The notes under the pieces: model-generated
Seen by the model: only the letters and a program-made list of their open reading frames with translations
Told to the model about the DNA's origin: nothing
The model's database searches: none
Program-made: the position numbers and the translations under genes
In this document: positions 22,852 through 34,426 of the stretch, piece by piece
Layout of the letters: the number at the start of each line of letters is the position of its first letter
Position numbering within the stretch: position 1 is the stretch's first letter
Assembly: GCA_022432975.1 (NCBI GenBank)
Contig: CM039515.1
Location: 23,206,923-23,270,922, forward strand
Reading direction: 5' to 3'
From: Begonia masoniana
Lineage: Eukaryota > Streptophyta > Magnoliopsida > Cucurbitales > Begoniaceae
DNA: 64,000 bases

Positions 22852-24409
22852 TAACAAATATGTTTCTGTGTGTCATTATTGCAATCGTCCTAGTCATATT
22901 CGCCCTAGATGCTTCACATATCTTGCTGACCTAAGACTAGGTACTGTTAAAAATGCTTCTTCTTACAGATTTTCTTATAAAAAATGGCTGAAAAAATCAA
23001 GTTTGAAGTGTAATGTTACACATCTTTCACTAAAGGCAATCACAACGAATGCATGGTATTTTGATAGCGGATGTTCTAGACACATGACAGGTGAAGAGAG
23101 ATATTTGAAGGATATCATACCCGAAACCGTGGGAAAAGTGACATTTGGCAACAGTGTCTCAACGCATGTCATTGGAAGGGCAACGCTAAATGTTCCTGGT
23201 CTACAAAAGTTGAGTAATGTTCTTTTGGTAAATGGTCTGAAATCTAATCTAATCAGTATTAACCAGCTATGTGATCAAGATCTGAATGTTCAATTCACGC
23301 GTGAAAAATGCGTGGTGTCCGATCAAATCAATAAGTGTATTATTGAAGGAGTTAGATCATCAGACAATTGCTATCTTATTTATTCCTCATCTATCTATTT
23401 TCGATCGAGTATGGAAGACACAATTCTATGGCATAGAAAGTTGGGACATGTAAATTTCAGAATGCTGGAAAAGATTGTTTCAAAAGGTGTTGTTCGAGGA
23501 ATTCCTACACTAAAGTTTGATGAAGACAAATTATGTGGACCATGTCAAATTAGAAAGCAAACCAAGGTTCCACACCCGATGTCACAGTCATCTACAACTA
23601 CCCGTGTGCTTAAATTGCTCTACATGGATCTAATGGGACCAATGCCTGTTGAAAGTATTGGAGGAAAACGTTATGTCTTTGTTACTGTTGATGATTTCTC
23701 ACGCTACACATAGGTGGAGTTTCTTAGAGAAAAGTCTGACACGTTCAAAGTTTTCAAATCAATGTGTACTCGACTCCAACGTGAAAAAGATTGTGTCATC
23801 ATGAAGATTATTCGTATCTGCAGTGACCATGGGAAAGAGTTTGAAAATTCCGAATTCTCGGATTTCTGTAAACAACTAGGGATTGCTCACGAATTCTCGG
23901 CACCTAAGACTTCTCAACAAAATGGAGTCATTGAAAGAAAGAACCGTACATTGGCAGAGATGACTCGAGTAATGTTACATGAAAAGGATGTTCCTCAAAA
24001 ATTCTGGGCTGAAGCTATGAATATCGCCTGTTATACCATGAATCGGGTGTATCTCCGAGGAAAAACTTCTATGACACCCTATGAGATATGGCGAGGTAAA
24101 ACTCTGAATCTTAATTATTTTCATCCGTTTGGTAGCATTTGCTTTGTGTTGAATGACAGGGAACACATGGGGAAACTTGATCCTAAGAGTGATGAGGCTA
24201 TCTTTCTCAGTTATGCTACAAATAGTCGTGCTTATCGAGTTTACAACAAAAGAACTCAAACTATCATCGAATCTACAAATGTTCAAGTTGACGACTCCTT
24301 AGACACTGCATATAATCCAAAAGAATATGCAAACTAGATTTCAACCAGTGAAAGCACTAGTATTCCAACCGGTGTCACAGATGGTGTTTCAAGCAGTGTC
24401 ACAAATTAG
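22852..24409 (+). pseudogene. Element M zinc knuckle, protease and integrase region
   Basis: Copia pol N-terminal half in one frame. It begins with the Gag zinc knuckle CHYCNRPSHIRPRC, then the protease motif WYFDSGCSRHMTG (DSG catalytic site), the gag-pre-integrase module LWHRKLGHVNFRML, and a CGPCQ zinc motif. The integrase core follows (GGKRYVFVTVDDFSRYT, SDHGKEFEN, APKTSQQNGVIERKNRT), giving visible D, D and E residues. TAG stops replace Trp codons at 23711-23713 and elsewhere (24335 and near 24407). An ATG at 22616 opens the same frame but lies in LTR L, so it is not the true start. Confidence 0.93.
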
Positions 24410-25507
24410 ACTGAGACAATTGATGAAGTGGAGGTGACTACCTCTTACAACAGACAACCATCTACACGTGTTCAAAAGAATCATCTTACAGATGAGGTTA
24501 TTGGTGGTCTGAATGATGGTATACGAACCAGAGATAAATCGAGGGTGAATTATCGAGAAATGATTCAAATGGCATATTTTACATCAACTATCGAGCCCAA
24601 GAATGTGAAAGAAGCATTACTAGATGAATACTGGATAGGAGCTATGCAAGAAGAACTCAGTTAATTTTTCCGAAATCAAGTTTGGGACTACCGTGTCCTC
24701 CCGATGTGAATGTTATTGGTACTAAGTGGATCTACAAGAACAAGAGCGATGAGCATGACAACATCACTCACAACAAAGCTCGGCTAGTTGTTCAAGGGTA
24801 TTCACAAATTGAAGGAATTGATTTTGATGAAACATTAGCTCCGGTTGCTTGTCTTGAATCTATTCGTCTATTATTGGTTATTGCTTGTGTTAAGCGGTTC
24901 AAGCTATATCAAATGGATGTGAAGAGTGCTTTTCTTAATAGTTTTCTTAATGAAGAAGTTTACGTTGCTCAACCAAAGGGTTTTGAAGACCCTCATCATC
25001 CCGAATATGTCTACAAGTTGAAGAAGGCATTATATGGGCTCAAACAAGCCCCTCGAGCGTGGTATGAAAGACTCACGCATTATTTATTGTTGAAGGGATA
25101 TGAGCGAGGGGGAGTAGATAAAACCCTTTTCGTTCTCTGTGACAAAGATCAATTTTTACTCGCTTAAATTTATGTTGATGACATAGTGTTTGGCTCGGTG
25201 TCGCAGGTGATGGTGGATGAATTTGTAGCTCAAATGACTGGAGAATTCGAGATTAGTATGGTTGGAGAACTCAATTATTTTCTTAGACTCCAAATTCAGC
25301 AAGAAAAGAATGATATCTTTATTTCTCAAGCCAAATATGCCAATAATTTATTGAAAAGGTTTAAGCTCGAGAATGCACGACCTAGTAGAACATCGATTGG
25401 GACACATGAGAAACTCTCTAAAGATGAAAAGGGAATTGTTGTTGATCCACGGTTATATAGAAGTATGATTAGAAGTCTCTTATATCTAACTGCTAGCCGA
25501 CCGGATA
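24410..25507 (+). pseudogene. Element M reverse transcriptase
   Basis: Copia-type RT. The upstream part (24428-24664) has [13 protein letters not shown] frameshift near 24665-24700 leads into the frame 24682-25167: [23 protein letters not shown], the catalytic segment [13 protein letters not shown], and [16 protein letters not shown] stop at 25165-25167 precedes the conserved YVDDIVFGS box. The frame then continues (GELNYFLRLQIQQ, RPSRTSIG, YRSMIRSLLYLTASRPD) until solo LTR O at 25508. Motifs are intact but the frame is broken. Confidence 0.93.
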
Positions 25508-26035
25508 TGTAACACCCGAGACAATTCTTCAACGAGGGTTGCCTTAGGTTTAAGTAGGTTTTTGACAGTTATTGTATAACTATTTGTATTTGTTGTATAT
25601 AGTCATAGTTAAGGGTGATGTGTCGGCCTATACTGTGGACTTTCTTCACTTAGGGATGTTCGTATTTTAGTTTCCCTCTTTACTGCTATTTGGAAATTTC
25701 GTATGCTGGTTAGTTAAGTAAGAGTATTCTGGATCTGGTTGGGAATTGATTCATTTGCAGGTACCTAGCATTTTGGAGGCACCATTTTCAGGCGTTACTT
25801 TGTCGAAATTTCGGGGAGGACGCCATGGTGCTTAACGGTTAGGATTAAGGGCAATTAGTGAGTCTAGGCAGCTAAGTATGACATAAGAGAGCTTCGGGAG
25901 ACGTAGCTTTAAATTCCGCTGTGTCAGTTTTATTTCTGTTTTTGGGGTTTATGAAAATTCTTTTAAATTATGTTTTAACGTGGGATTGGTTAGCAAAGTA
26001 GCGCACCAAGACAGGGTGGGTTCGGGGGCGTTACA
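25508..26035 (+). mobile_element. Solo LTR O within element M RT/RNase H
   Basis: A 528-bp unit starting TGTAACACCCGAG and ending GGGGGCGTTACA, with TSDs GGATA at 25503-25507 and 26036-26040. Both ends match LTR P in reverse complement (gttttaacgtggg...ttggttagcaaagtagcgc). It lacks P's tandem array, leader and stem module, so it is either a deletion derivative or a short subfamily. Confidence 0.94.
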
Positions 26036-26040
26036 GGATA

Positions 26041-26668
26041 ATTATTATAGTGTGGGTTTATGCGCTCGATTTCAAGCAAATCTGAGGGAGTCACATCTGG
26101 TATCAGTAAAATGGATTCTCAAATATGTTAGCAGAACAACCGACTATGGTATATGGTATTCATTCGACTCTAATGCAAATCTGGTGGGTTATTGTGATGC
26201 TGACTAAGCAGGTAGTTCTGATGATCGGAAAAGCACATTTGGTGGATGTTTTTATGTGAAATACAACTTGGTGTCATGGTTCAGTAAGAAGCAAAATTAT
26301 ATTTCTCTGTCTACTGCCGAGCAGAATATATTGCAGGAGGTAGTAGCTGTACTCAGCTTCTTTGGATGAAACAAATGATGAAAGACTATGGTGTCACACA
26401 GGATGTTATGACACTCTATTGTGATAATTTGAGTGCTATCAACATTTCTAAAAATCTTGTTCAGCATTCTCGGACAAAGCATATTGATATACGATATCAT
26501 TTTATTTGATCGCTTGTGGAGGAAAAAATTATTAATTTGTAACATATGGTGACCGAAAAACAAATTGTCGATATCTTCACCAAGGCGTTGGATGGTGTAA
26601 GGTTTGAAGAGTTGAGGTCTGTCCTAGGCCTCTGTGTTATGAAAGCTGTTCATTGTTTTCATTTATAA
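26041..26668 (+). pseudogene. Element M RNase H and pol C-terminus
   Basis: After LTR O the copia pol resumes: HLVSVKWILKYVSRTTDYG, then RNase H motif VGYCDAD, where a stop follows in place of Trp, and STFGGCFYV. A frameshift near 26320 in the SLSTAE segment is followed by LLWMKQMMKDYG, YCDNLSAINISKN, HSRTKHIDIRYHF and the terminal VTEKQIVDIFTKAL. The frame ends with TAA at 26666-26668. Catalytic residues are recognisable, but the domain cannot be translated. Confidence 0.92.
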
Positions 26669-26895
26669 AAAAAATCGCCACTTGCTTTAGGCGTTTACTT
26701 TTATTTTTTTGGGCAATCTACTGTGTTTTGCTCACCTTATGCAGAAAGTATTTCTTCCTGATACTATGTTGATCTATGGAACAACACCGTGTGTGACATA
26801 TGAAAGTTTACTATCCCTAAAAATCGGAAGTTTATATTCGATGAAGATTAATGCATCATGATACTATTCTATTTGGTTTATTTCTCATCTTGCAG
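26669..26895 (+). other. Element M pol-ORF3 spacer, left part
   Basis: Non-coding Sirevirus sequence between pol and ORF3, interrupted by solo LTR I. No motif recognised. Confidence 0.6.
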
Positions 26896-28943
26896 TGTAA
26901 CGCCCCGGGTTTACTGAACCCGGTTTGTTACTCATAACCCGAATATTACTAAGAAAACTTGGACCAAATTTAAAACTTCGTACAAAAATTCAAAATTTGG
27001 ACATTTGATAAAACATGTAAACTTGCAGCGGAAATCGTTTAAACAAAAATAAAATTAACCAAAAACCATAAAAAAAACGTTGGAAATGTTGAGAAACAAT
27101 CGATTAAGAAGCAAAGGTTTAACCCGTGAAAATACTTTAAAGGTTGGAAAAATCAAACTCGTCGTCCGCTGAACAAAGTCAACGAAGGGGGAAGGCTATT
27201 TGAAGACTTCATCCGGTCGCTAAACGACAAAACATAAAATTTGGTCATCCGGTCAGTCTAACAGGGACATCCACCGGTCACTAAACGACAAAATATAAAT
27301 TTGGTCATCCGGTCAGTCTAAGAGGGACATCCACCGGTCACTAAACGACAAAATATAAATTTTGTCATCCGGTCAGTCTAACAGGGACATCCACCGGTCA
27401 CTAAACGACAAAATATAAATTTTGTCATCCGGTTAGTCTAACAAAGACATCCACCAGTGACGTCAGCCGGATAATCTCCTCATCCGAATGACTTAACCCT
27501 TATCATCTGACGAGCAAAAGCTCGACATCACCGGACGACTAAAACACTCGACATCATCCGATAGCTTTATTAAAATCACGTTCCGATAGAAGACAGACAC
27601 AACTCTAACTACAGAAAGAAATTTTCTTGCCTCTCCAAGACCTTTCAAAAACGATTCAAACCATTTCATTAATCAAATCCAGTAAAACCAACACTTAAAA
27701 CTCAACAGGTTACTAGAATCAATAATATTCAAATTGTATTCGAAATGCTAAAATCTCTACTGTCATGAAAACTCGACCTACTCAGACTAGATCATTATCA
27801 ACTAAACCTCAACATCTGCTGACACCAGTTAGCCCGCCTCATCAGTTTACCAAGCCGAGACATGGATGTGCTCCTCCAACCACACCTAATCATCTGTGTA
27901 CTCAGGAAATTCACCTGTGGTATCCTCAACACCTACATCACAAAACTCATCTATTAGCCTAATGCTAAGTAAGTAAAGCAATAATGAAATGATATGCTGA
28001 AACAAAATCCTAAATATGCAGTTTCTACTTTCTCATCTCGGTTGTACTTCGTTTGTTTACTGATCAGATCCCATGATTCCCTTGGGAGTGGGATCAGTTC
28101 TCCCAATGTCTACATCGTCTTCATTAATTAAGGGGCGGATGAGGTCCCTTAATAACTGTTCTGATCCCTCAATTCCCTTGGGAGTGGGATCAGTTCTCCC
28201 AATGTTATAAATCCTCTTCATCAGTTAAGGGGTGGATTAGTTCCCTTAACCGCCAATGCCCGTCAATCTGAACTTGCCTCTCCATATGATACATGAAAAT
28301 TCATTTTCGTTTTCTTTCAAATTTGTGATGCATGACATACAGAAAATACTCAAACATGCAAAAACCTACTGTTTTGTGATGTAGGCCCGAGGGCACACAC
28401 AATACTTTACTTACCTGGTCTCCTGGAAATCGCTCGGCTATAGGCTACTCCAGAAATCTGCTCACCTAGAACCATCGACAGATTATAGATTAGATCTCCA
28501 CTAGACTTTATCTAACTACCCTGAAGTCTAAGGAAGCCGGTTTGGGGCTCTACTGATTAAACATTCCCGATACATCACTAAACCCCAAACCCAAATCTCT
28601 CACTCGCAGCCTTTCGAAAACACATACATTGCAATCCTTCAGCTACCTAAGCACTAGAACAGCAAGTAATTTAATCAAAACTCACCTTGGTTGGGGAAAA
28701 TCGGAGGGGAATCGCCTAGAGGATGTCCGCCAATCTGAGAGGTAAGAGTAATAAAATAGTGGCGGCTAAACCTCACTAAACCTTTCCTTAAATACGTTAT
28801 CCACAATATAAATTTGCAATTACCATCTTGCCCCTGCCTAGTCACTTAATAACCTAATCAACATTTCACTCAATTTTAAACCATAAGATTATATACCTCC
28901 GTTTAATAACTTATTTTGATTTATATTGAAACCGGGTGTTACA
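26896..28943 (-). mobile_element. Solo LTR I (reverse) in element M
   Basis: About 2.05 kb, starting TGTAACGCCCCGGG and ending CCGGGTGTTACA. The flanks TGCAG (26891-26895 and 28945-28949) look like the TSD, with one extra A at the right junction. Same family as H, J and B. Minus-strand landmarks: TATTTAAGG (28794-28786), 51-nt exon-like block 28465-28415, perfect 15-bp stem arms 28385-28371 and 27946-27932, paired hairpins near 28085-28255, 60-bp tandem repeats (27211-27480) and TGACGTCA at 27458-27465. Confidence 0.92.
27211..27480. repeat. 60-bp tandem repeats in LTR I
   Basis: Exact period of 60 bp at 27241, 27301 and 27361, with partial units at both edges. Each unit combines catccggtcagtctaacag with catccaccggtcactaaacg. 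The array is homologous, in reverse complement, to the cggtggatg arrays of J and B. Confidence 0.96.
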
Positions 28944-29191
28944 ATGCAGAGACCAGAATTATTTTTCAAATGATACATGAGAGATTATGTGATTTATGGA
29001 AATTATGGGGATATTCGAATTTATTTTCTAAAAATTTCATAAAATCTGGGATTCTTATTATTTTTGGGATTTGATGGTTCTTCATAAGAGGTGATTGATA
29101 TATTTCAAACTTAAAGGATTTTCAGAATACTCGTTCTCCTCTTCTTCCTCTACAATCGGCAATCTAATGTTTTCTACTGTTTTTCTTCGCA

Positions 29192-32062
29192 ATGGTGATT
29201 ATTGAAGAAGTTTTCGAAGACAGGTTCACAAGAAATGTCCCAGAGCCTGTCTCAGATAAGTTACCGAGTTCAAAATCGGCAATGGTGATATATTCTACGC
29301 CTTCACCGATGACAAATCCTTCTGTTTTTGAAAGGGAAACTTCAAAAATTACAGAAGATGCAGTTCCCATCCGACTGGTGGACTCTTCAGGGATTAAATG
29401 AAAATTTCAAAAAGCAAGTGGAGATAGATTTCAAACAAGCTCAGTGCCTCCCAAGGCCCCTAGAGGATCCAAACTCACTCCGGCTTCAAAGGGAAAACGG
29501 CCGAGAATCGAAAAAGTAACTTGTTCTGATAGCTCCTGGTCGCAAGAAGAAGTCATTGACATCGATATAGACAATGAGAACGAACTCGTTGAAACACCTT
29601 TAAAGAAATCGACCAAGAACCTTCGGTCGATTTCCAGAAGAAAATCCTCAAGGTTATCTGCTCCAAAGTCTTCAAAGTCCTCTACTTCAAAATCCTCAAA
29701 GCTCTCTGCTCCAAAATTGTCAAAGCCCTCAGTTTTAAAAACTCAAAAGCCTACTCTTGTCAAGACCCCAAAATCAAGTCCCTCCAAAACTCCAAAATCC
29801 AAAAGGCAGAAGTCCAGCATAAGTCCATCAATAAAAGACTCTACTCTCTCCAAAACTACAACTCGGGGTGAGTCAAACACCAACACCAGTAAGTTTCTTG
29901 ATCAATATTCTATAGAAGATTTTAAATCCAAACTATATCCTAGCCGTTGGGCTAATTTTTCAAAAAGAAATATATGGTCTGAAAGGAAAATACATAAAAG
30001 TGATTTTACTCAGCGTGAGACCATAGTATACCATCTGATGAGTTTAGGACTGGAGAAAACCTTCAGAGACATAAAGTCATTTGTATGGAAAATTATTTAA
30101 GAATTTTACTGCAATTTAGATTTAAATGTGAAAAATCCTACTCATTCCAGTTATGGTCATGTTTTTGTTCGTGGACATATCTTTAATTTCACTCCTTCTG
30201 TCATTAATGAATATCTGTGCATCAAGATATCTGATTCTGAAGAATTTGTGTCAGATTATGACAAAATCATTTTTGATGTCACTCGGGGTGTCAGAAGAAT
30301 CTGGCCCCATGAAAAGACTTTCCAGCCTCACAGCTCACCGTAAAATATGGAATTCTTCATAAGATTGCTATGAGGAACTGGATGCCTACATCCCATAGGA
30401 CTCGGGTGAATAAGGCAATTGCCGCTTTACTATTTAAAATTGGAAACTCAATCTCTTTCGACCTTGGGAAACATTTATTCAATCAAATAATGAAGCATGA
30501 GGATGGCAAAATGAAAGGTTAGCTCTTCCATTTCCTAGTCTTATATATGGTATTCTATTTCCTCAACGATCTATTATAAAAGAGAGTGAAGTTTTGTATG
30601 TTGACAAAGAGGAAATCCATATTAGCTATAAACTTCAGATGGGGGAGCACATAAATGATCTAGAAGGATTTGTAAAAGGACTACCTATATCTGAATCAAG
30701 AACTGACTCTGCTCTGTTAGCTAGGTCTGTTAAATTTTTAGTAGATATGTCAAAATCGATAAACTTTCAAATTTCTGTTCTTGAAAAACAGAAGTCTGTA
30801 ATTTCTGTACTACTAAATGATATTTACAAGAAAAATCCTCACATGGATGCCTCAGATCCAAATGACAAGTCGGCTGCAGAAGCGGGTATATCTGGTGTTC
30901 CACTTGATGTCACAGAAGGTGTCCCAGAAAATGTTCCAGAGGATGTTGATGATCCGAGTTCTAGGGGTGTACGTGGTCCGGTCCGGTCCGGTTTTGAGAA
31001 AATTTAGGACTGGACCAATAATATTCGGTTTTCAATTTTTAGGACCGGTACCATCAATATTTTTTAAGGACCAGACCAGAACCGGACCAGAATTTCGGTT
31101 TCGGTTCTGGTCCGGTTCCGGTTTTCCCAATTTTGTTAAAAAAAATTTTAATTTTTGTCCTACAACCAATTCAGATGCCAAAATCAAACGGTGACCAGTG
31201 AAGCAAACAAATCAAAAGAAGTATTCACCGAAAGTGAAATGCAAAGAAAGCAATAATTTTTTTTAAGCAATTTCAGCAAGCGAGTTCCACGGTGCAACTA
31301 AGAAAAAAAAAATGAACAAAAGACCCAGCAGAATGCTCAACAATCCAAAATCTCAGGGAAGATAAATGAACAATACGATTCAAAGTACAAAAAACACATA
31401 CAAAAATAGCAAGCTTCCGAATCCATGATTAAAGACAAAAAAAAAGCTACATGAGAAAGATCAAGACAAAGCCTAAAAAATCCAACAGATTTTAGGTTTG
31501 GAATCCAAATAATGCCCTAAAATTAGAGGAGAAGAGAATGTGAAAACCTAGCAGAGGCGTCACAAGAGCGAGAGAATAAGATCCCTAATCCACTGTCGAG
31601 GCGCTCGAGGCGCTCCAGCGGCGACAGAGATAGAAAGCTGAGAAGAGAATCCCTAATCCACTGTCGAGGCCCTCCGGCTAGGGACGGAAGAGAGACGGCG
31701 AGGGCGAGGGCGATTGCGAAGATGAGAGAAGGCGAGGGCGAGGGCGATTGCGAGTCTGCGATTGCGAAGATGAGAACAAGTCGATAGTTAGGGTTGGGTA
31801 AGTTATTGGGCAGTAAGTTACTGTTTCGGTCCGGGTTCGGTTTTACGGGTTTGTGTCATTAAAACCGAGAACCGAACCGAAAAGTTTGGTTCTGTCTTTG
31901 TCAGAACCGAATAGCATTTTTTACCTTCTCAAAACCGACCAAAACCGGACCAAACCGTCGGTTCTGGTCCGGTTCTTCGGTTCTCGGTTTTTTTGTTCAC
32001 CCCTACCGAGTTCTACAATTGGGATGGTTGCTTCAGATGATCCATTCATTGAGTATTATTGA
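29192..32062 (+). pseudogene. Element M ORF3 (Sirevirus envelope-like / plant transposon protein)
   Basis: Third ORF typical of Sireviruses, often called envelope-like; its function is unproven. The N-terminal third is low-complexity, rich in Ser/Lys/Pro (repeats of the type KSSKLSAPK). The conserved globular part follows: FYCNL, GHVFVRGHIFNFTPSVINEYL, then in a shifted frame WMPTSHRTRV and SISFDLGKHLF, and FPSLIYGILFPQR. The tail (30594-30961) is predicted helical and acidic. Stops at 29399 and 30098 and shifts near 30335 and 30520 break it. hAT-like element S splits the tail, and the last codons end at 32062. I see no signal peptide or clear transmembrane segment. Confidence 0.82.
30962..32005. 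mobile_element. Element S: non-autonomous hAT-like DNA transposon
   Basis: A 1,044-bp unit with near-perfect terminal inverted repeats (TAGGGGTGTAC left; TAGGGGTGAAC on the right by reverse complement) and perfect 8-bp TSDs CCGAGTTC at 30954-30961 and 32006-32013. An 8-bp duplication is the hAT signature. Subterminal regions are packed with GGTCCGGTTC-type repeats in both orientations, as often seen in hAT elements. No transposase is encoded, so it depends on another element. Confidence 0.93.
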
Positions 32063-32280
32063 ACTACTTCTTTTATTTATGGATATTTCTTTGATAATTT
32101 GTCTGTTTCTGGATATTTATTAGTTAATTTGTCTGTTTCTGGATATTTCCTCTATGGATGATATGTTGCGTTTGGATATTATATCTATGGATGATCTGTT
32201 GCATCTGGATATTATATTTTTCGTGATATTAGTTATCTCTCTATGGTGCTTATATGTGCTCATATGGTGATTATATGATG
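32063..32280 (+). other. Element M sequence between ORF3 and 3' LTR (left part)
   Basis: Non-coding, with irregular tandem repeats of ctggatattt/tctatggatgat. Interrupted by solo LTR J at 32281 and resumed at 34427. Confidence 0.65.
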
Positions 32281-32417
32281 TGTAACACCCGGTTCTATCG
32301 AACCAGCTCTTTTATTATTAATGGTATACACCTGATTAATCAATAAATTAAGTAGGGTTATTAAAAGACTAGACAAGGGCAATAGAGTAAATTTACAATT
32401 TTCAAAAGTGGATAACG

Positions 32418-32426
32418 TATTTAAGG
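32418..32426 (+). promoter_or_regulatory. TATA-like box of LTR J
   Basis: TATTTAAGG lies about 140 bp into the LTR, within ggataacgTATTTAAGG. The same box is at 45472-45480 and 53994-54002 (B LTRs), 28794-28786 (I) and, as TATTTAAAAAG, 17366-17356 (H). A conserved tagccgcca segment follows about 30-45 bp downstream, a plausible transcription start region. Confidence 0.6.
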
Positions 32427-32550
32427 AAAAAGGGTTGGGTTTAATGCACTGTAGCCGCCACCAATTTCATACTTTTTCCTCTTCGGGTTTTCAGCTCAAG
32501 CAGCCGAGCTCTCTAGGCGATTTTCCTCGCCCGATTCTCCTTCAACTTAG

Positions 32551-33328
32551 GTAAGTTTTCCTCATTTCTCTTAAGATATAGTGGTTGGTTACCTGAGGGA
32601 GTACAATGTGAGGATTTTGAAGATGCTGAGATTGAGCGTAGGTTCGGGTTCTTAGAGATAAATGGGATTACACGGGTAGCAGAGTTTCAAATCGGTTTCC
32701 TCAATCTTATTATTGATTTTTGGTAAAGTCTAGTGAGAGTTGGATTAATGTATTGCCATAAACTTAGGTAAGCGAGCTTTTGGAGTAGTTGAAACCGAGC
32801 ATCACCAGGAGAGCCAGGTAAGTAAAGTTTGCTTGTGCCTTCGGGCCTACATCACAAAACATTAGGGTTTGTTTGCTAGAATGTGTTGGTATGTCATGCA
32901 TCATGTTTTAAAAATATACGAAAATGAATTTGAATGCATGTTAGCATGGTAAGGATTGAACATATTGAAACAGTTATGTGAATCAGTTTTACTGTTAAGG
33001 GAACTAATCCGCCCCTTAATGAGACAGTTGATATTTATACTTTGGGAGAATTGATCCAACTTCCAATTTCACAGGGGGATCTGAACATGTGAATCAGATA
33101 TACTGTTAAGGGAACTAATACGCCCCTTAATGAGACAGTGGATATTTATACTTTGGGAGGGTTGATCCGACTCCCAACTTCACAGGGGGATCTGAACAGA
33201 AACGAAGCATGAACAACTGAGTTGAGAAAGTAGAAATTGCATGTTTAGGAATTTATATTTCAGCGTTTCATTTCATTACTGCTTTACTTACTTAGCATTA
33301 GGCTAATAGATGAGTTTTGTGATGTAGG
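32551..33328 (+). promoter_or_regulatory. Predicted spliced-leader module in LTR J
   Basis: Donor-like GTAAGT at 32551; acceptor-like cttag at 32763-32767; exon-like block 32768-32817; donor-like CAG/GTAAGT at 32818; stem arm CCTACATCACAAAAC (32846-32860); branch-like CTAAT near 33303; acceptor-like GTGATGTAG ending at 33327. The second arm GTTTTGTGATGTAGG (33314-33328) overlaps the acceptor. Splicing itself is inferred, not seen. Confidence 0.5.
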
Positions 33329-34426
33329 TGAAGAAGTGATAGCAGGTGTGTTTTCTGAGTCTGTTGTGGACTAGACCAGTTTTGGAGTGCATCTTTGTAA
33401 CAATCTGGCAGCTGATGGGGCGGTTTAACTGATGTCAATTGGTGTGAAGGTTCAGTTGACAGTGTTTCAATTTTAGTGTGTTGAGTTTTCATGACAGTAG
33501 TGGTTTTCAATATTTCGAATATGTTCTTTTTGAGCTTTCTGATAATAGTATTTGGTTAGGCTTAAATGCGATTTTACTGAATTCGAGTAATGTAAGGGTT
33601 TTGAACTGTACTAATGGTTTTAGTGAAGTAAACTCGTCCTTCTCGCAGTTAGAGATGTTTTTGTATGGAATTTGAGTAGTTAAGATATTGTTATACTTTC
33701 TGTTGAATTTTCTGGAGTTACTTAGGGTCAGGGGTTTTTGAATGTCTTGTGTGAGTTTGCAAGTTCAACCATCGGCGAATGGGTTTGCCGGTGGATGTTG
33801 GGTGTTTGTTCGCTGATAGACATTGGAGGATCGAATCATCCGGCTGACGTCACCGGATGATGTCGAGTATTCTACTCACCGGTGGATGTCGTGTGAAAAC
33901 CCCTCGGATGATGTAGAGAGTCTCTTGTCGTTTAGTGACCGGTGGATGTCGTGTGTTAATCCACCGGAAGATGTAAGAAGTGTTGTGTCGTCTAGTCACC
34001 GGTGGATGCAGTATAACGTCGATCATCTGGCTGACGTCACCGGAAGGTGTAGAGAATATTTTGTCGTTTTGTCACTGGATGATGTCTTCTATTTTCTGCT
34101 TCAGCCCCTTTTTGTTGACTTTGTTCAGCGGGCGACGCGTTTGACTTTTTGAGACTTATGGAGTATTTTGCAATTTAAACCTTTATTCTTTTGCTGATTA
34201 TTCATTAACATTTCAACTGATTAATCAAGCATCGTACAATAGCTTTGTTTAACTTTTTTTTTTTACTTAAACGATTTCCGCTGTAAGTTCTTGAATGTTT
34301 GAAGTTTTAGAAAACATCAAATTTTGACTTTCGAGTAGACCTTTAGGTTTGGTTCAAAGTTTTTCCGAGTTTCGTGCAAGATTGTGTAACAAACCGAGTT
34401 CAGAAAACTCGGGTCGTTTCATGGTG

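Larger units (their letters stand above)
32281..34421 (+). mobile_element. Solo LTR J in element M
   Basis: A 2,141-bp unit starting TGTAACACCCGGTTC and ending CTCGGGTCGTTTCA. The flanks TGATG (32276-32280) and TGGTG (34422-34426) are an imperfect TSD. Same family as H, I and B. Plus-strand landmarks: TATTTAAGG (32418-32426), first donor cttag/gtaagt at 32551, 50-nt exon-like block 32768-32817, perfect 15-bp stem arms 32846-32860 and 33314-33328, duplicated TTAAGGG hairpins (32994-33130) and two TGACGTCA sites (33845-33852, 34032-34039). Short ORFs are not supported. Confidence 0.92.
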
